Shown here piece by piece: positions 35,517-44,813 of a stretch of 64,000 nucleotides of DNA. Positions within the stretch are counted from its first letter, which is position 1; each line of letters starts with the position of its first letter. Source of the stretch: Lachnospiraceae bacterium (GTDB taxonomy: Bacteria; Bacillota; Clostridia; Lachnospirales; Lachnospiraceae); NCBI GenBank assembly GCA_017550165.1, contig JAFZQH010000022.1, positions 62,001-126,000 on the forward strand. The letters run 5' to 3'. The notes below the pieces were generated by a model. That model had not been told where the DNA came from, searched no databases, and was given only the letters and a program-made list of their open reading frames with translations. The translations under genes and the position numbers were made by a program.

Positions 35517-35545
35517 ATTATAGTTTTTTGTTAATTTTTTATCAA
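35517..35545 (-). promoter_or_regulatory. serC-serA promoter
   Basis: Minus strand: TTGATA (35540-35545), 17 bases, TATAAT (35517-35522). Confidence 0.75.
35528..35545. promoter_or_regulatory. Candidate Rex operator over the serC -35
   Basis: TTGTTAA-TTTT-TTATCAA matches TTGTTAA-N4-TTAACAA at 13 of 14 fixed positions. It covers the -35 box and most of the spacer, where bound Rex would block polymerase. AT-rich sequence raises the chance of coincidence. Confidence 0.45.
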
Positions 35546-35589
35546 GGTAAATAATGCCCTATTTTATGAGATTATACCCTTACTTTTCA

Positions 35590-37281
35590 TCATTTTGCCG
35601 AATTCTTCTTGGCTTTTACATCCTTTTCATCAAATACTTCACTGATGGAAGCTCCCGGCGCAACCATTGGCCATACCTTCTCATCCCTGTCGATATCGCA
35701 GTCAATGACGTAAGGCTTTCCGCTCTTAATAGCCTTCTTTAAGGCTTTCGTGAATTCCTCTCTCGATGACACTCTAACTGCGTCAACTCCTAGACCTTGG
35801 GCAACCTTAACGAAGTCAACCTTATCGTCAAGAATAGTTTGGGAATAACGCTTTTCATAGAAGAGGGTCTGCCACTGGCGTACCATGCCCAGCACGTGAT
35901 TGTTGATACATACCTGGATGATTGGGATATTGTGCCTGCTTGCTGTGGCCAGTTCGTTCATGTTCATTCGGAAACAACCGTCACCACCGATATTGATCAC
36001 ACATTTATCCGGCTGTCCCACCTTGGCACCTATACATGCTCCCAGGCCGTAACCCATGGTTCCCAATCCGCCGGACGACAGGAAGGTCCTGGGCTTGGTA
36101 TATTTATAATACTGGGCCGCCCACATCTGATGCTGACCAACGTCAGTCGTGATAATGGCTTTACCCTTTGTGATCTTATATATCTCGTCGATGATAAAGG
36201 GTCCGTTAAAACCGGAGGGCACCTTAAGGGGATACTTTTTGGAGTAATCCGACACATGCTTAAACCATGTCTTGCTTCTCTTGGCCTTAACCAGAGGATT
36301 AACCTTCTTTAATATCTCTCTGACATCACCTATCACCGAGGCATCAGTCCTGATGTTCTTATTGATCTCTGCCGGATCCACATCGAACTGTACAACCTTT
36401 GCATTCTCGGCAAATCTGGCTGTATTGCCCGTAACACGATCAGAGAATCTGGCTCCTATGGTAATGAGAACATCGCACTCCGATACGCCGTAATTCGAAG
36501 CCTTGGTACCGTGCATTCCCAGCATTCCCGTATAACCTGCATCTGTCCCGGGATAAGCTCCCTTGCCCATAAGGGAATCGGCAACCGGAGCATTGATCTT
36601 CTCTGCAAGTTCGATTATCTCCTTGCTTGCCCCTGATATTACGGCTCCGCCTCCTACGAAAATGAAGGGTTTCTCTGCCTTATTAATGATCTCAACAGCT
36701 TTCTCTATGTCTTCCTTTTTGATGGTGGATGTTAACCTCTTTATGGGAGCTATCTTCTTGGGCTTATATTCAGCCTTGTTTCCCGTAACATCCTTGGGAA
36801 TATCCACAAGTACCGGACCGGGTCTTCCGGATCCTGCTATGAGAAAGGCCTTACGTATAGTGTCTGCCAGGAGATTGACATCCTTTACTATAAAATTATG
36901 CTTGGTAATAGGGGTTGTAACGCCGGCTATATCTATCTCCTGAAAGGTATCCTTACCCAGGAGAGACACTGCCACATTGGCGGTAATGGCAACTACCGGC
37001 ACCGAATCCATGTAAGCCGTGGCAATTCCCGTGACCAGATTGGTAGCACCGGGACCCGATGTAGCAAAGCACACTCCCGTCTTGCCCGTAGCTCTGGCAT
37101 ATCCGTCTGCCGCATGGGCCGCACCCTGCTCGTGGGAGGTCAGGATATGGTTAAAATCCTTTTTATACTTGTATAACGCATCATAAATATTAAGGATGGC
37201 TCCTCCGGGATACCCGAATATGGTATCCACGCCCTGTTCCTTAAGGCATTCCAATACTATCTCCGCACCTGTTAATAACAT
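35590..37281 (-). CDS. ilvB: Acetolactate synthase large subunit
   Basis: The 563-residue thiamine-diphosphate enzyme opens LLTGAEIVLECL and carries the catalytic Glu in TSHEQGAAHAADGYAR. The ThDP motif begins GDGCFRMN and continues to NNHVLGMV. It makes acetolactate and acetohydroxybutyrate. The frame begins at a TTG five codons earlier; GAGG before the ATG at 37281 is better. No small subunit (ilvN) is adjacent. It is third in leuB-ilvD-ilvB. Confidence 0.95.
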   Translation of the reverse strand: MLLTGAEIVLECLKEQGVDTIFGYPGGAILNIYDALYKYKKDFNHILTSHEQGAAHAADGYARATGKTGVCFATSGPGATNLVTGIATAYMDSVPVVAITANVAVSLLGKDTFQEIDIAGVTTPITKHNFIVKDVNLLADTIRKAFLIAGSGRPGPVLVDIPKDVTGNKAEYKPKKIAPIKRLTSTIKKEDIEKAVEIINKAEKPFIFVGGGAVISGASKEIIELAEKINAPVADSLMGKGAYPGTDAGYTGMLGMHGTKASNYGVSECDVLITIGARFSDRVTGNTARFAENAKVVQFDVDPAEINKNIRTDASVIGDVREILKKVNPLVKAKRSKTWFKHVSDYSKKYPLKVPSGFNGPFIIDEIYKITKGKAIITTDVGQHQMWAAQYYKYTKPRTFLSSGGLGTMGYGLGACIGAKVGQPDKCVINIGGDGCFRMNMNELATASRHNIPIIQVCINNHVLGMVRQWQTLFYEKRYSQTILDDKVDFVKVAQGLGVDAVRVSSREEFTKALKKAIKSGKPYVIDCDIDRDEKVWPMVAPGASISEVFDEKDVKAKKNSAK

Positions 37282-37292
37282 ACGTCTACCTC

Positions 37293-38963
37293 TCAATCTT
37301 CAGGAGCTTCAAGAATAGCTCCCCTGTTTGCCGATGTAACCAGCTTTGCATAACGCTTGTGATATCCCGTAAGATCACCCTGATCCTTGGGTTTCCACTC
37401 TGCCCTTCTCTTGGCCAGCTCTTCTTCTGATACCACAAAATCCAGTTTATTCTCAGGGATGTTTATCTTAATGATGTCCCCCTCATGTACAAGGGCGATA
37501 TTGCCGCCTACAGCCGCTTCGGGAGAAACATGCCCGATGGAGGCTCCTCTGGAAGCACCGGAGAATCTGCCGTCGGTGATCAGTGCAACGCACTCTCCAA
37601 GACCCATTCCTGCGATGGCTGATGTGGGATTAAGCATTTCCCTCATGCCGGGGCCGCCTTTAGGTCCTTCATATCTGATGACTACCACATCACCGGGATT
37701 TATCTTACCGCCTAAGATGGCATCAATTGCATCCTCCTCACAGTCAAATACCCTTGCGGGTCCTTCGTGGACCATCATCTCAGGCGCAACAGCAGACCGC
37801 TTTACCACACCTGAATCGGGAGCAAGGTTACCCTTAAGCACTGCGATGCCGCCGGTCCGGCTGTAGGGATTATCTATAGGCCTGATAACCTCCGGGTTCA
37901 TATTCTCGCAGCCCTTTATGTTTTCTGCAACAGTCTTGCCCGTCACAGTAATAAGATCCGTCTTAAGCAGGTTCTTCTTGGTCAGCTCGTTCATTACCGC
38001 ATACACACCGCCGGCCTCATTAAGATCTTCCATATAGGTGGGACCTGCCGGTGCCAGATGGCAGAGGTTGGGAGTCTTGGCACTTATATCATTTGCAATG
38101 TCCACATTAAGCTCTACTCCTGCTTCATGGGCTATGGCAGGCAAATGGAGCATTGAGTTGGTAGAACACCCAAGGGCCATATCCACTGTCAGGGCATTCA
38201 TAAATGCATCCTTCGTCATGATATCCCTGGGTCTTATGTTCTTCTCAAGAAGCTCCATGACCTTCATTCCCGCATGCTTGGCAAGCTTGATCCTCTCGGA
38301 ATAAACTGCGGGGATGGTCCCGTTGCCTTTAAGTCCCATGCCCAGAGCCTCAGTCAGGCAGTTCATGGAATTGGCAGTATACATTCCCGAACAGGAACCG
38401 CAGGTAGGACATACCTTATTCTCATATTCTTTTACTTCTTCATCGCTCATTTTCCCGGCAGCATGGGCGCCTACAGCTTCAAACATACTGGAAAGACTTC
38501 TCTTCCTGCCGCCAAGATGACCGGCCAGCATGGGGCCGCCGGATACGAATACCGTAGGAATGTTCACTCTTGCAGCGGCCATGAGAAGGCCGGGTACATT
38601 CTTATCACAGTTGGGGACCATAACAAGTCCGTCAAACTGGTGGGCCAGAGCCATGCACTCGGTGGAATCCGCGATAAGATCCCTGGTAACGAGGGAATAC
38701 TTCATTCCCACATGGCCCATGGCAATACCGTCACATACGGCTATAGCCGGGAAAACTACGGGGACGCCGCCGGCTTCCGCAACGCCTATCCTTACAGCAT
38801 CAACTATCTTATCCAGGTTCATATGTCCCGGAACTATCTCGTTATAGGAGCTCACGATACCGATCATGGGCTTGTCCATCTCTTCCTCGGTAAAACCAAG
38901 GGCGTTAAACAAGCTTCTGTGAGGTGCCTGCTTGATACCTTTTTTTACATTATCACTACGCAT
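37293..38963 (-). CDS. ilvD: Dihydroxy-acid dehydratase
   Basis: The 556-residue enzyme dehydrates dihydroxy-isovalerate/methylvalerate to keto acids for valine, leucine and isoleucine. Cluster and metal cysteines lie in PNCDKNVPG and [25 protein letters not shown] is near the C-terminus. AAGGAG eight bases before the ATG at 38963 gives MRSDNVKKG; the frame extends 26 codons further upstream, toward leuB. Confidence 0.96.
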   Translation of the reverse strand: MRSDNVKKGIKQAPHRSLFNALGFTEEEMDKPMIGIVSSYNEIVPGHMNLDKIVDAVRIGVAEAGGVPVVFPAIAVCDGIAMGHVGMKYSLVTRDLIADSTECMALAHQFDGLVMVPNCDKNVPGLLMAAARVNIPTVFVSGGPMLAGHLGGRKRSLSSMFEAVGAHAAGKMSDEEVKEYENKVCPTCGSCSGMYTANSMNCLTEALGMGLKGNGTIPAVYSERIKLAKHAGMKVMELLEKNIRPRDIMTKDAFMNALTVDMALGCSTNSMLHLPAIAHEAGVELNVDIANDISAKTPNLCHLAPAGPTYMEDLNEAGGVYAVMNELTKKNLLKTDLITVTGKTVAENIKGCENMNPEVIRPIDNPYSRTGGIAVLKGNLAPDSGVVKRSAVAPEMMVHEGPARVFDCEEDAIDAILGGKINPGDVVVIRYEGPKGGPGMREMLNPTSAIAGMGLGECVALITDGRFSGASRGASIGHVSPEAAVGGNIALVHEGDIIKINIPENKLDFVVSEEELAKRRAEWKPKDQGDLTGYHKRYAKLVTSANRGAILEAPED

Positions 38964-38995
38964 CTTTTCTTCTCCTTTTATTCTAAGAAAATAAC

Positions 38996-40084
38996 TTATC
39001 TTGTAATTCTCTCTGCTATGAGATCTCCCATCTGCCTGCATCCCACCTGGGACTTGCCTTCAGACATGATATCTATAGTTCTGTAACCGTCCTTTAAGAC
39101 TTTTTTCACCGCCGCATCTACTGCATCAGCTTCTTTTTCCAGGTCAAATGAGTACCGAAGCATCATGGCTGCGGAAAGGATGGTAGCTATAGGATTGGCA
39201 ATATCCATTCCTGCGATATCAGGAGCCGAGCCGTGGCTTGGCTCGTATACTCCCAGTTTGGTCTCGTTAAGGCTGGCGGAAGAAAGCATTCCTATGGAAC
39301 CGGTGACCATGCTTGCCTCGTCCGATAAGATATCTCCGAACATATTCTCAGTAAGGATGACATCAAACTGGGCCGGGTCTCTTACTATCTGCATTGCACA
39401 GTTATCAACCAGCATATGCTCCAGTTCCACCTCCGGGAAGTCCTTCGAAACTTCATTTACCACCTTGCGCCATAGTCTGGAGGAATCCAGGACGTTGGCC
39501 TTATCTACGCTGGTGACCTTTTTTCTCCTCTTCATGGCAGCCTCAAAGCCACGCTTGGCAATCCGCCTTATCTCAGTCTCCGTATATGTAAGCGTATCTA
39601 TGGCTTTCTGTTCGCCGTTCTCCGTAACTGTTTTTCTCTCTCCGAAATATAATCCTCCGGTGAGTTCTCTCATAATGAGCATGTCAAAGCCCTTGTCGGA
39701 TATCTCTTCCTTTAAGGGACAGGCTCCTTTTAGCTCGTCATATAGCACGGCGGGACGAAGATTTGCAAATAAACCAAGGGCCTTTCTAAGTCCCAGAAGG
39801 CCTGCCTCCGGGCGTTTGGATGGCTCCAGCTTATACCAGGGAGATGTGCTTGTATTACCTCCGATGGAACCCATAAGAACCGAATCACAGGATCTGGCTG
39901 TGGCAATGGCCTCATCAGTCAGCGGCACTCCGCAGGCGTCTATAGACGCACCACCCATTAAGATATCAGTATAATCAAACTTATGTCCGTATACATCTGC
40001 AACCTTGTCCAGGACTTTTACAGCCTGGGATGTGATCTCGGGACCGATCCCGTCACCTGCTATAACTCCTACCTTGAATTCCAT
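38996..40084 (-). CDS. leuB: 3-isopropylmalate dehydrogenase
   Basis: The 362-residue NAD-dependent decarboxylating dehydrogenase of leucine synthesis starts [13 protein letters not shown]. It contains [15 protein letters not shown] and [12 protein letters not shown]. It opens a leuB-ilvD-ilvB run; leuA, leuCD and ilvC are not here. A perfect 13-bp terminator hairpin lies 43 bases upstream, between yajC and leuB, so expression depends on readthrough or an unseen promoter. Confidence 0.96.
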   Translation of the reverse strand: MEFKVGVIAGDGIGPEITSQAVKVLDKVADVYGHKFDYTDILMGGASIDACGVPLTDEAIATARSCDSVLMGSIGGNTSTSPWYKLEPSKRPEAGLLGLRKALGLFANLRPAVLYDELKGACPLKEEISDKGFDMLIMRELTGGLYFGERKTVTENGEQKAIDTLTYTETEIRRIAKRGFEAAMKRRKKVTSVDKANVLDSSRLWRKVVNEVSKDFPEVELEHMLVDNCAMQIVRDPAQFDVILTENMFGDILSDEASMVTGSIGMLSSASLNETKLGVYEPSHGSAPDIAGMDIANPIATILSAAMMLRYSFDLEKEADAVDAAVKKVLKDGYRTIDIMSEGKSQVGCRQMGDLIAERITR

Positions 40085-40120
40085 AACAGCCTCCTTAATT
40101 CATTGATCAAGTCGTGAAAA

Positions 40121-40159
40121 TCATAAAAGAGTACAGCTTCCTGTAAAAGCTGTACTCTT
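40121..40159 (-). terminator. yajC terminator or leuB attenuator
   Basis: AAGAGTACAGCTT (40127-40139) pairs perfectly with AAGCTGTACTCTT (40147-40159), loop CTGTAAA; minus-strand tail TTTTATGATTTT. It separates yajC from leuB and could attenuate the leuB-ilvD-ilvB genes. No leucine-rich leader peptide was seen. Confidence 0.75.
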
Positions 40160-40172
40160 GATAAGTCCTTTT

Positions 40173-40469
40173 TTATGATTCTGAAGTGGTCACCGGCGTT
40201 CCTGCCTTCTCTACTTCTGAGATACAAGCCTTTTGCATGGGTATACGGCAATTCTTATTATTTCCGAATTCAACAATAACCGTATCCTCCGAGATGTCGA
40301 TCAATATCCCGTAGAATCCGCTTGTAGTAAGAACTGTATCTCCAACTGCCATATCTGCAAGCATGGCATTCTTTCTCTTCTGCTCCTTCTGCTGAGGACG
40401 GATCATCATGAAATACATAACTCCGATCAGCACTACCATCATTAAAATGGTTGATATTCCCTGTGGCAT
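40173..40469 (-). CDS. yajC: Preprotein translocase subunit YajC
   Basis: A 98-residue single-pass membrane protein. The helix is at about residues 6-24, then the family motif MIRPQQKEQKRK and the soluble YajC domain (VGDTVLTTSGFYGILIDI). It is an accessory of the Sec/SecDF translocon. GGGAGG before the ATG at 40469 supports this start over a codon five residues upstream. The tgt-yajC neighbourhood is widespread. Confidence 0.95.
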   Translation of the reverse strand: MPQGISTILMMVVLIGVMYFMMIRPQQKEQKRKNAMLADMAVGDTVLTTSGFYGILIDISEDTVIVEFGNNKNCRIPMQKACISEVEKAGTPVTTSES

Positions 40470-40531
40470 AACATAACCTCCCAAAACTATCCTTTAAATA
40501 CTCATGCGGATTCCCCGCAACAACTTACATT

Positions 40532-40560
40532 ATTATACGGGAAATGAGTCTATACATCAA
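40532..40560 (-). promoter_or_regulatory. yajC promoter
   Basis: Minus strand: TTGATG (40555-40560), 17 bases, TATAAT (40532-40537), in the tgt-yajC gap. A small GCGG/CCGC hairpin follows in the leader. Confidence 0.6.
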
Positions 40561-40594
40561 CCCTATTTTTTATAATTATTGATATTGATGTTTT

Positions 40595-41728
40595 TTAATT
40601 ATCGGACTCACTCATTCCCTCCAGCTTATCTCTCTTATATGACGCAAAACTGCCGGCATCAAGGGCATTCCTTATCTCTTCCATCATGGTGTTGTAAAAA
40701 TACAGGTTGTGGAGGACACAAAGCCGCATTCCCAGCATCTCCCCCGCTTTCAGCAGATGTCTTATATAGGCCCTGGAATAACTCTTGCAGGCAGGACAGC
40801 CGCAGCCCTCTTCTATGGGCCTTTCGTCCAGTTCGTACTGCTTGTTGAAGAGATTTAACTTGCCCCGGTTTGTATATACATGGCCGTGACGGCCGTTTCT
40901 GCTGGGATATACGCAGTCAAAGAAATCCACGCCCCTTTCCACGCTTTCCAGAATATTGGCCGGGGTCCCCACTCCCATAAGGTATGTAGGCTTATCCTCA
41001 GGCAAATGAGGTACTACGTGGTCTAACACATCATACATTTCCTCGTGGCTTTCTCCTACCGCAAGGCCTCCTACGGCGTAACCGTCCAGTTCCAGCTCCG
41101 AGATCCTTTTGGCATGATCTATCCTTATATCGTTATATATGGCTCCCTGATTGATACCGAAGAGCATCTGTTCCTTATTGATGGTATCTTCCAGGTCGTT
41201 AAGCCGGGCCATCTCATCCCTGCATCTTACAAGCCACCTGGTAGTCCGCTCCACAGAAGATATGACATAATCCTTGTCAGCCTTGCTGTTAGGACATTCG
41301 TCAAAGGCCATGGCTATGGTAGACGCCAGATTGGACTGGATCTGCATGCTCTCCTCCGGTCCCATGAATATCTTTCGCCCGTCTACATGGGAATTGAAAT
41401 AGACGCCCTCTTCCTTGATCTTTCGAAGCCCTGCCAGGGAAAACACCTGAAACCCACCGGAATCAGTCAGTATAGGCCTGTCCCAGTTCATAAACCTATG
41501 AAGGCCTCCCAGCTTTTTAACTATCTCATCTCCCGGTCTGACATGGAGGTGATATGTATTGGAAAGCTGGACCTGGGTCCCTATCTCCCTCAGATCGTCG
41601 GTGGACACAGCTCCCTTGATGGCAGCTACTGTTCCCACGTTCATGAATACCGGTGTCTGAATGACGCCGTGAACCGTATGAAATTCGCCTCTTTTAGCTC
41701 TTCCCTCTTTTTTCAGCAGTTTGTACAT
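40595..41728 (-). CDS. tgt: tRNA-guanine transglycosylase (queuine tRNA-ribosyltransferase)
   Basis: The 377-residue TIM-barrel enzyme exchanges guanine 34 for preQ1 in GUN-anticodon tRNAs. Catalytic Asp is in ILTDSGGFQVFSL, a second Asp in FDCVYPSRNGRHG, and zinc ligands in CGCPAC...H. The start overlaps the last 35 bases of the MATE gene; GGAGG seven bases upstream confirms it. It acts before QueH in the queuosine pathway. Confidence 0.96.
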   Translation of the reverse strand: MYKLLKKEGRAKRGEFHTVHGVIQTPVFMNVGTVAAIKGAVSTDDLREIGTQVQLSNTYHLHVRPGDEIVKKLGGLHRFMNWDRPILTDSGGFQVFSLAGLRKIKEEGVYFNSHVDGRKIFMGPEESMQIQSNLASTIAMAFDECPNSKADKDYVISSVERTTRWLVRCRDEMARLNDLEDTINKEQMLFGINQGAIYNDIRIDHAKRISELELDGYAVGGLAVGESHEEMYDVLDHVVPHLPEDKPTYLMGVGTPANILESVERGVDFFDCVYPSRNGRHGHVYTNRGKLNLFNKQYELDERPIEEGCGCPACKSYSRAYIRHLLKAGEMLGMRLCVLHNLYFYNTMMEEIRNALDAGSFASYKRDKLEGMSESDN

Positions 41729-43064
41729 TAAGCTTCCTCCATACGGTGATCATCATTGTGGTAAAGCTGGCGCTTCCGCCAAGCACATTGGATATGGGCT
41801 CGGCCAGGAAGACTCCCCATACTCCAAGGGCTCCTATCTCAGGCAGGATAAGGGTCAGGGGTACAACTATGATAACCTTCCGCAGCAGTGAAAAGAATAT
41901 GGCCTGTTTTGATCTTCCCAATGCCACAAATGTGGACTGTCCCACGAATTGCAGGGCCATGAACACAAATCCGAAGAAATATATCCTTATGGCCTTGGAG
42001 CCGTAGAAAAGTATATCCGCTTCATTGTTAAATATCCTGATAAAGGTCTCCGGAAAGATTATGATTATAACCCATACTATAAGGGTATATACCGTAGCCA
42101 GGGTGGCAGAGAACTTGATGCCCTGCCGTACCCGGTCGTATTTCTTCGCTCCGTAATCGTATCCCATAACGGGCTGTGCCCCGTACATGATCCCCATGGT
42201 AACCAGGGTAAATATCTCACGGATGGAATTAAGGACTGTCATGATGCCTACATAGAGGTCTCCGCCATACCTGCTCAAAGTGGTATTGCAGGCTATCTGG
42301 ACCGCCGCATTGCTGGCTGCCATGATAAAATTGGACATTCCCAAAGCCGAAATGTTGCCGCATATCTCCGCATCAGGCTTAAATCCTATAAAATCAAGCT
42401 TGATGAGGCTCTTTTTCCCCACCAGGAATTTGATTACCCAAAGGGCTGATATAAACTGTGAAATGACTGTTGCTATAGCCGCCCCGGACACTCCCATGCC
42501 AAAGCCGAATATCAGTATGGGGTCCAATATTATATTGCAAAATGCCCCGATTATCACCGTCAGCATTCCTATCCTGGGGAATCCCTGGGCTGACACATAC
42601 CCGTTCATTCCCACGCTCAGCATGGAAAATATGGTCCCGATGATATAAATGTTCAGATATTCATTTGCGTATACAAAGGTATCCTCGCTGGCGCCGAAGG
42701 CAAAGAGAACGGGCCTCTTAAAGACCATAAGCAGGGCTGTCAGGATGACTGCCGTGGTAATTAAAAGAAATGCGCTGTTGCGCATGATCTCTTTGGCTTT
42801 TTTCTCATTTCCGGCTCCTCTTTCTATGGAAAAAAGGGGCATTCCACCCTGGCCGAAGAGGCCGGTAAATGCTGATACTGTTGTTACAATGGGAAATGTA
42901 AGGCCTATGCCCGTCAGCGCCAGTCCCCCCGCTCCCGGAAGGTGTCCGATGTAGATCCGATCAACGATGTTGTAGAGGATCTGAACCATCTGGGCGATGG
43001 TAAGGGGAATGGCCTGGCGGACTATATTCTTCCAGACGGGGCCTTTTGCAAAATCTACTGCCAT
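41694..43064 (-). CDS. MATE family efflux transporter
   Basis: The 456-residue protein has twelve predicted membrane helices in two MATE halves (IPLTIAQMVQILYNIVDRIYIG; mirrored near residue 235). MATE proteins export cations, drugs or metabolites using sodium or proton gradients. The gene lies 24 bases downstream of the orphan Nif11-like peptide gene on the same strand, so both are probably cotranscribed with tgt. Substrate unknown. Confidence 0.93.
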   Translation of the reverse strand: MAVDFAKGPVWKNIVRQAIPLTIAQMVQILYNIVDRIYIGHLPGAGGLALTGIGLTFPIVTTVSAFTGLFGQGGMPLFSIERGAGNEKKAKEIMRNSAFLLITTAVILTALLMVFKRPVLFAFGASEDTFVYANEYLNIYIIGTIFSMLSVGMNGYVSAQGFPRIGMLTVIIGAFCNIILDPILIFGFGMGVSGAAIATVISQFISALWVIKFLVGKKSLIKLDFIGFKPDAEICGNISALGMSNFIMAASNAAVQIACNTTLSRYGGDLYVGIMTVLNSIREIFTLVTMGIMYGAQPVMGYDYGAKKYDRVRQGIKFSATLATVYTLIVWVIIIIFPETFIRIFNNEADILFYGSKAIRIYFFGFVFMALQFVGQSTFVALGRSKQAIFFSLLRKVIIVVPLTLILPEIGALGVWGVFLAEPISNVLGGSASFTTMMITVWRKLNVQTAEKRGKS

Positions 43065-43088
43065 GAATATGATTCCGCCTTATAAAGC

Positions 43089-43523
43089 TTAAATAAAGAA
43101 TGATTGACACTCTGCAGCATTTGCCGAACCACAATGGAATCCTTTATCATTATGCTCACAAAGATAAAAATGATACAGGTTGGTATTCTTGTCGCAGGCA
43201 TCATTGGAAAAGCAGTTTTCCTTATCCTCATAAGTCGAAGTGCATTTCTCGTCGGTACCTCCTGCAACCATTTTCATGTCATCATCAGAAAGGCTCTGTA
43301 TCTTTTCCGACTGTTTGTCCGTATTCTCTTTTTTCTCCTTTTCGATATCGGCCATTAGATCATAAAACATAGTTTCAGTCAGTTCTTCTCCATGGCTTTT
43401 AGCATAAGAACATGCTTCGGATATCAATAATTCCCTTGTCACTTCTTTATCCGAAAGCTTATCCTTTAAACCCGGGGTCTTCTTCATTTCATCGATCAAA
43501 CTTATAAGTCGCTCTTTAGTCAT
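43089..43523 (-). CDS. Nif11-like double-glycine leader peptide (orphan RiPP precursor candidate)
   Basis: The 144-residue product starts at ATG 43523 behind AAGGAGG. Residues 1-89 look like a Nif11-type leader: a helical N-terminus (LISLIDEMKKTPGLKDKL), then SLSDDDMKMVAGG with the cleavage-type Gly-Gly at 88-89. The following 55 residues hold six cysteines (94, 104, 110, 122, 131, 139) and many Asp/Asn/His. No lanthipeptide synthetase, radical SAM or peptidase-ABC gene is in the window. The next gene is a MATE exporter. It may be an orphan precursor modified by enzymes elsewhere, or a disulfide peptide. Confidence 0.7.
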   Translation of the reverse strand: MTKERLISLIDEMKKTPGLKDKLSDKEVTRELLISEACSYAKSHGEELTETMFYDLMADIEKEKKENTDKQSEKIQSLSDDDMKMVAGGTDEKCTSTYEDKENCFSNDACDKNTNLYHFYLCEHNDKGFHCGSANAAECQSFFI

Positions 43524-43574
43524 ATTAATGCCTCCTTCGAACCTTTTTGAAATACATGTCACCTTATGTTAAGC

Positions 43575-43603
43575 ATTATATCAATACTGTAATGATACTG
43601 CAA
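43575..43603 (-). promoter_or_regulatory. Promoter of the Nif11-like peptide gene
   Basis: Minus strand: TTGCAG (43598-43603), 17 bases, TATAAT (43575-43580). Two of three ATACTGYAAT repeats overlap it. Confidence 0.65.
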
Positions 43604-43616
43604 TTAATACTGTAAT
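43584..43616. promoter_or_regulatory. Three helically phased direct repeats (candidate operator)
   Basis: ATACTGTAAT at 43584, ATACTGCAAT at 43595 and ATACTGTAAT at 43607, spaced 11 and 12 bases. They lie between the divergent promoters of the peptide gene and aroC. The first is in the peptide promoter spacer, the second over its -35, the third abuts the aroC -35. Confidence 0.6.
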
Positions 43617-43645
43617 TTGCATGAAATTCTCTATGGTGATATTAT
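43617..43645 (+). promoter_or_regulatory. aroC promoter
   Basis: TTGCAT (43617-43622), 17 bases, TATTAT (43640-43645). Leader of about 20 bases before GGGAGG. Confidence 0.6.
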
Positions 43646-43671
43646 TAATTCTACAGAATGGGAGGTGTATT

Positions 43672-44763
43672 ATGTCAGGTTCAACCTTTGGAAATATTTT
43701 TAGAGTTACCACTTGGGGGGAGTCCCACGGCAAGGCCCTTGGAGCAGTGATTGACGGTGTTCCCGCAGGTATGGAGCTGTCCGAGGCAGACATCCAGAAA
43801 GAGCTGGATCGGAGAAAGCCCGGTCAGTCCTCCGTCACTACCGCCAGGGCCGAGGATGACAGGTGCGAGATATTATCCGGCCTATTCGAAGGCAGGACCA
43901 CCGGTACCCCCATCAGCGTTATCGTCTACAATAAAGACCATCATTCTGCTGATTATTCCGATATTGCCGAATGTTACCGTCCCGGTCACGCCGACTATAC
44001 TTACGATTGCAAGTACGGTTATCGCGACTACCGAGGAGGCGGTCGTTCTTCCGGCAGGGAAACCATCGGCCGCGTCATTGCCGGTGCCCTTGCCAAAAAG
44101 ATCCTTTCTTACGTAGGCACCTCCTTTGTAACCTATACCAAGGCCATCGGCCCGGTGGTTGTTGAGGATATCCATAATGAAGAAGCTCTTGACATAATTA
44201 ATTCAAATGATCTGTATATGCCGGATGCAGGCAAGGCCGAAGAAGCCATGAAATACCTGGAATCTGTTATGACTCTCGGGGATTCGGCAGGCGGTGTGGT
44301 TGAATGTGTCATTTCAAATGTTCCTGCCGGTCTCGGTGACCCGGTATTTGAAAAGCTGGATGCCAACCTGGCAAAGGCCATTCTTTCCATAGGGGCTGTC
44401 AAGGCTTTTGAGATCGGTGACGGATGTGCAGCTGCCACTTCCAAGGGCTCTGAGAATAACGACGAATTTCACAGAAGCGGCCTAAGAAGCAACCATTGCG
44501 GTGGCGTATTAGGTGGCATCAGCTGTGGTTCCCCCATTATCATCCGCGCTCACATCAAGCCCACCCCTTCTATCTCCATGTATCAAAACACTGTCAATAA
44601 AAACGGCGAAGAGATCAAGATAAAGATAAAAGGCAGACACGACCCTGTTATCGTGCCAAGGGCCGTGGTTGTTGTAGAAAGCATGGCGGCCATTGCTATT
44701 GCAGATGCCCTGCTTTCCGGAATGACATCCAGGATTGATAATATAGAGAAACTTTATAAATAG
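43672..44763 (+). CDS. aroC: Chorismate synthase
   Basis: The 363-residue FMN enzyme makes chorismate from EPSP. Signatures GESHGKALGAVIDG, GKYDYRGGGRSS-type (GYRDYRGGGRSSGRETIGRV) and RHDPVIVPRAVVV are present. The frame begins at 43621, but GGGAGG and family alignment place the start at ATG 43672 (MSGSTFGN). It stands alone on the plus strand. Confidence 0.97.
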   Translation: MSGSTFGNIFRVTTWGESHGKALGAVIDGVPAGMELSEADIQKELDRRKPGQSSVTTARAEDDRCEILSGLFEGRTTGTPISVIVYNKDHHSADYSDIAECYRPGHADYTYDCKYGYRDYRGGGRSSGRETIGRVIAGALAKKILSYVGTSFVTYTKAIGPVVVEDIHNEEALDIINSNDLYMPDAGKAEEAMKYLESVMTLGDSAGGVVECVISNVPAGLGDPVFEKLDANLAKAILSIGAVKAFEIGDGCAAATSKGSENNDEFHRSGLRSNHCGGVLGGISCGSPIIIRAHIKPTPSISMYQNTVNKNGEEIKIKIKGRHDPVIVPRAVVVVESMAAIAIADALLSGMTSRIDNIEKLYK

Positions 44764-44770
44764 ACAAAAA

Positions 44771-44796
44771 GAGGCCACTGCATTCGCAGTGGTCTC
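44771..44796. terminator. Bidirectional terminator between aroC and the surface protein gene
   Basis: GAGGCCACTG pairs with CAGTGGTCTC around CATTCG. The minus-strand tail is TTTTTGTC, so it is strongest for the surface protein gene. Confidence 0.8.
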
Positions 44797-44813
44797 ATCT
44801 GATTAATCTTATA

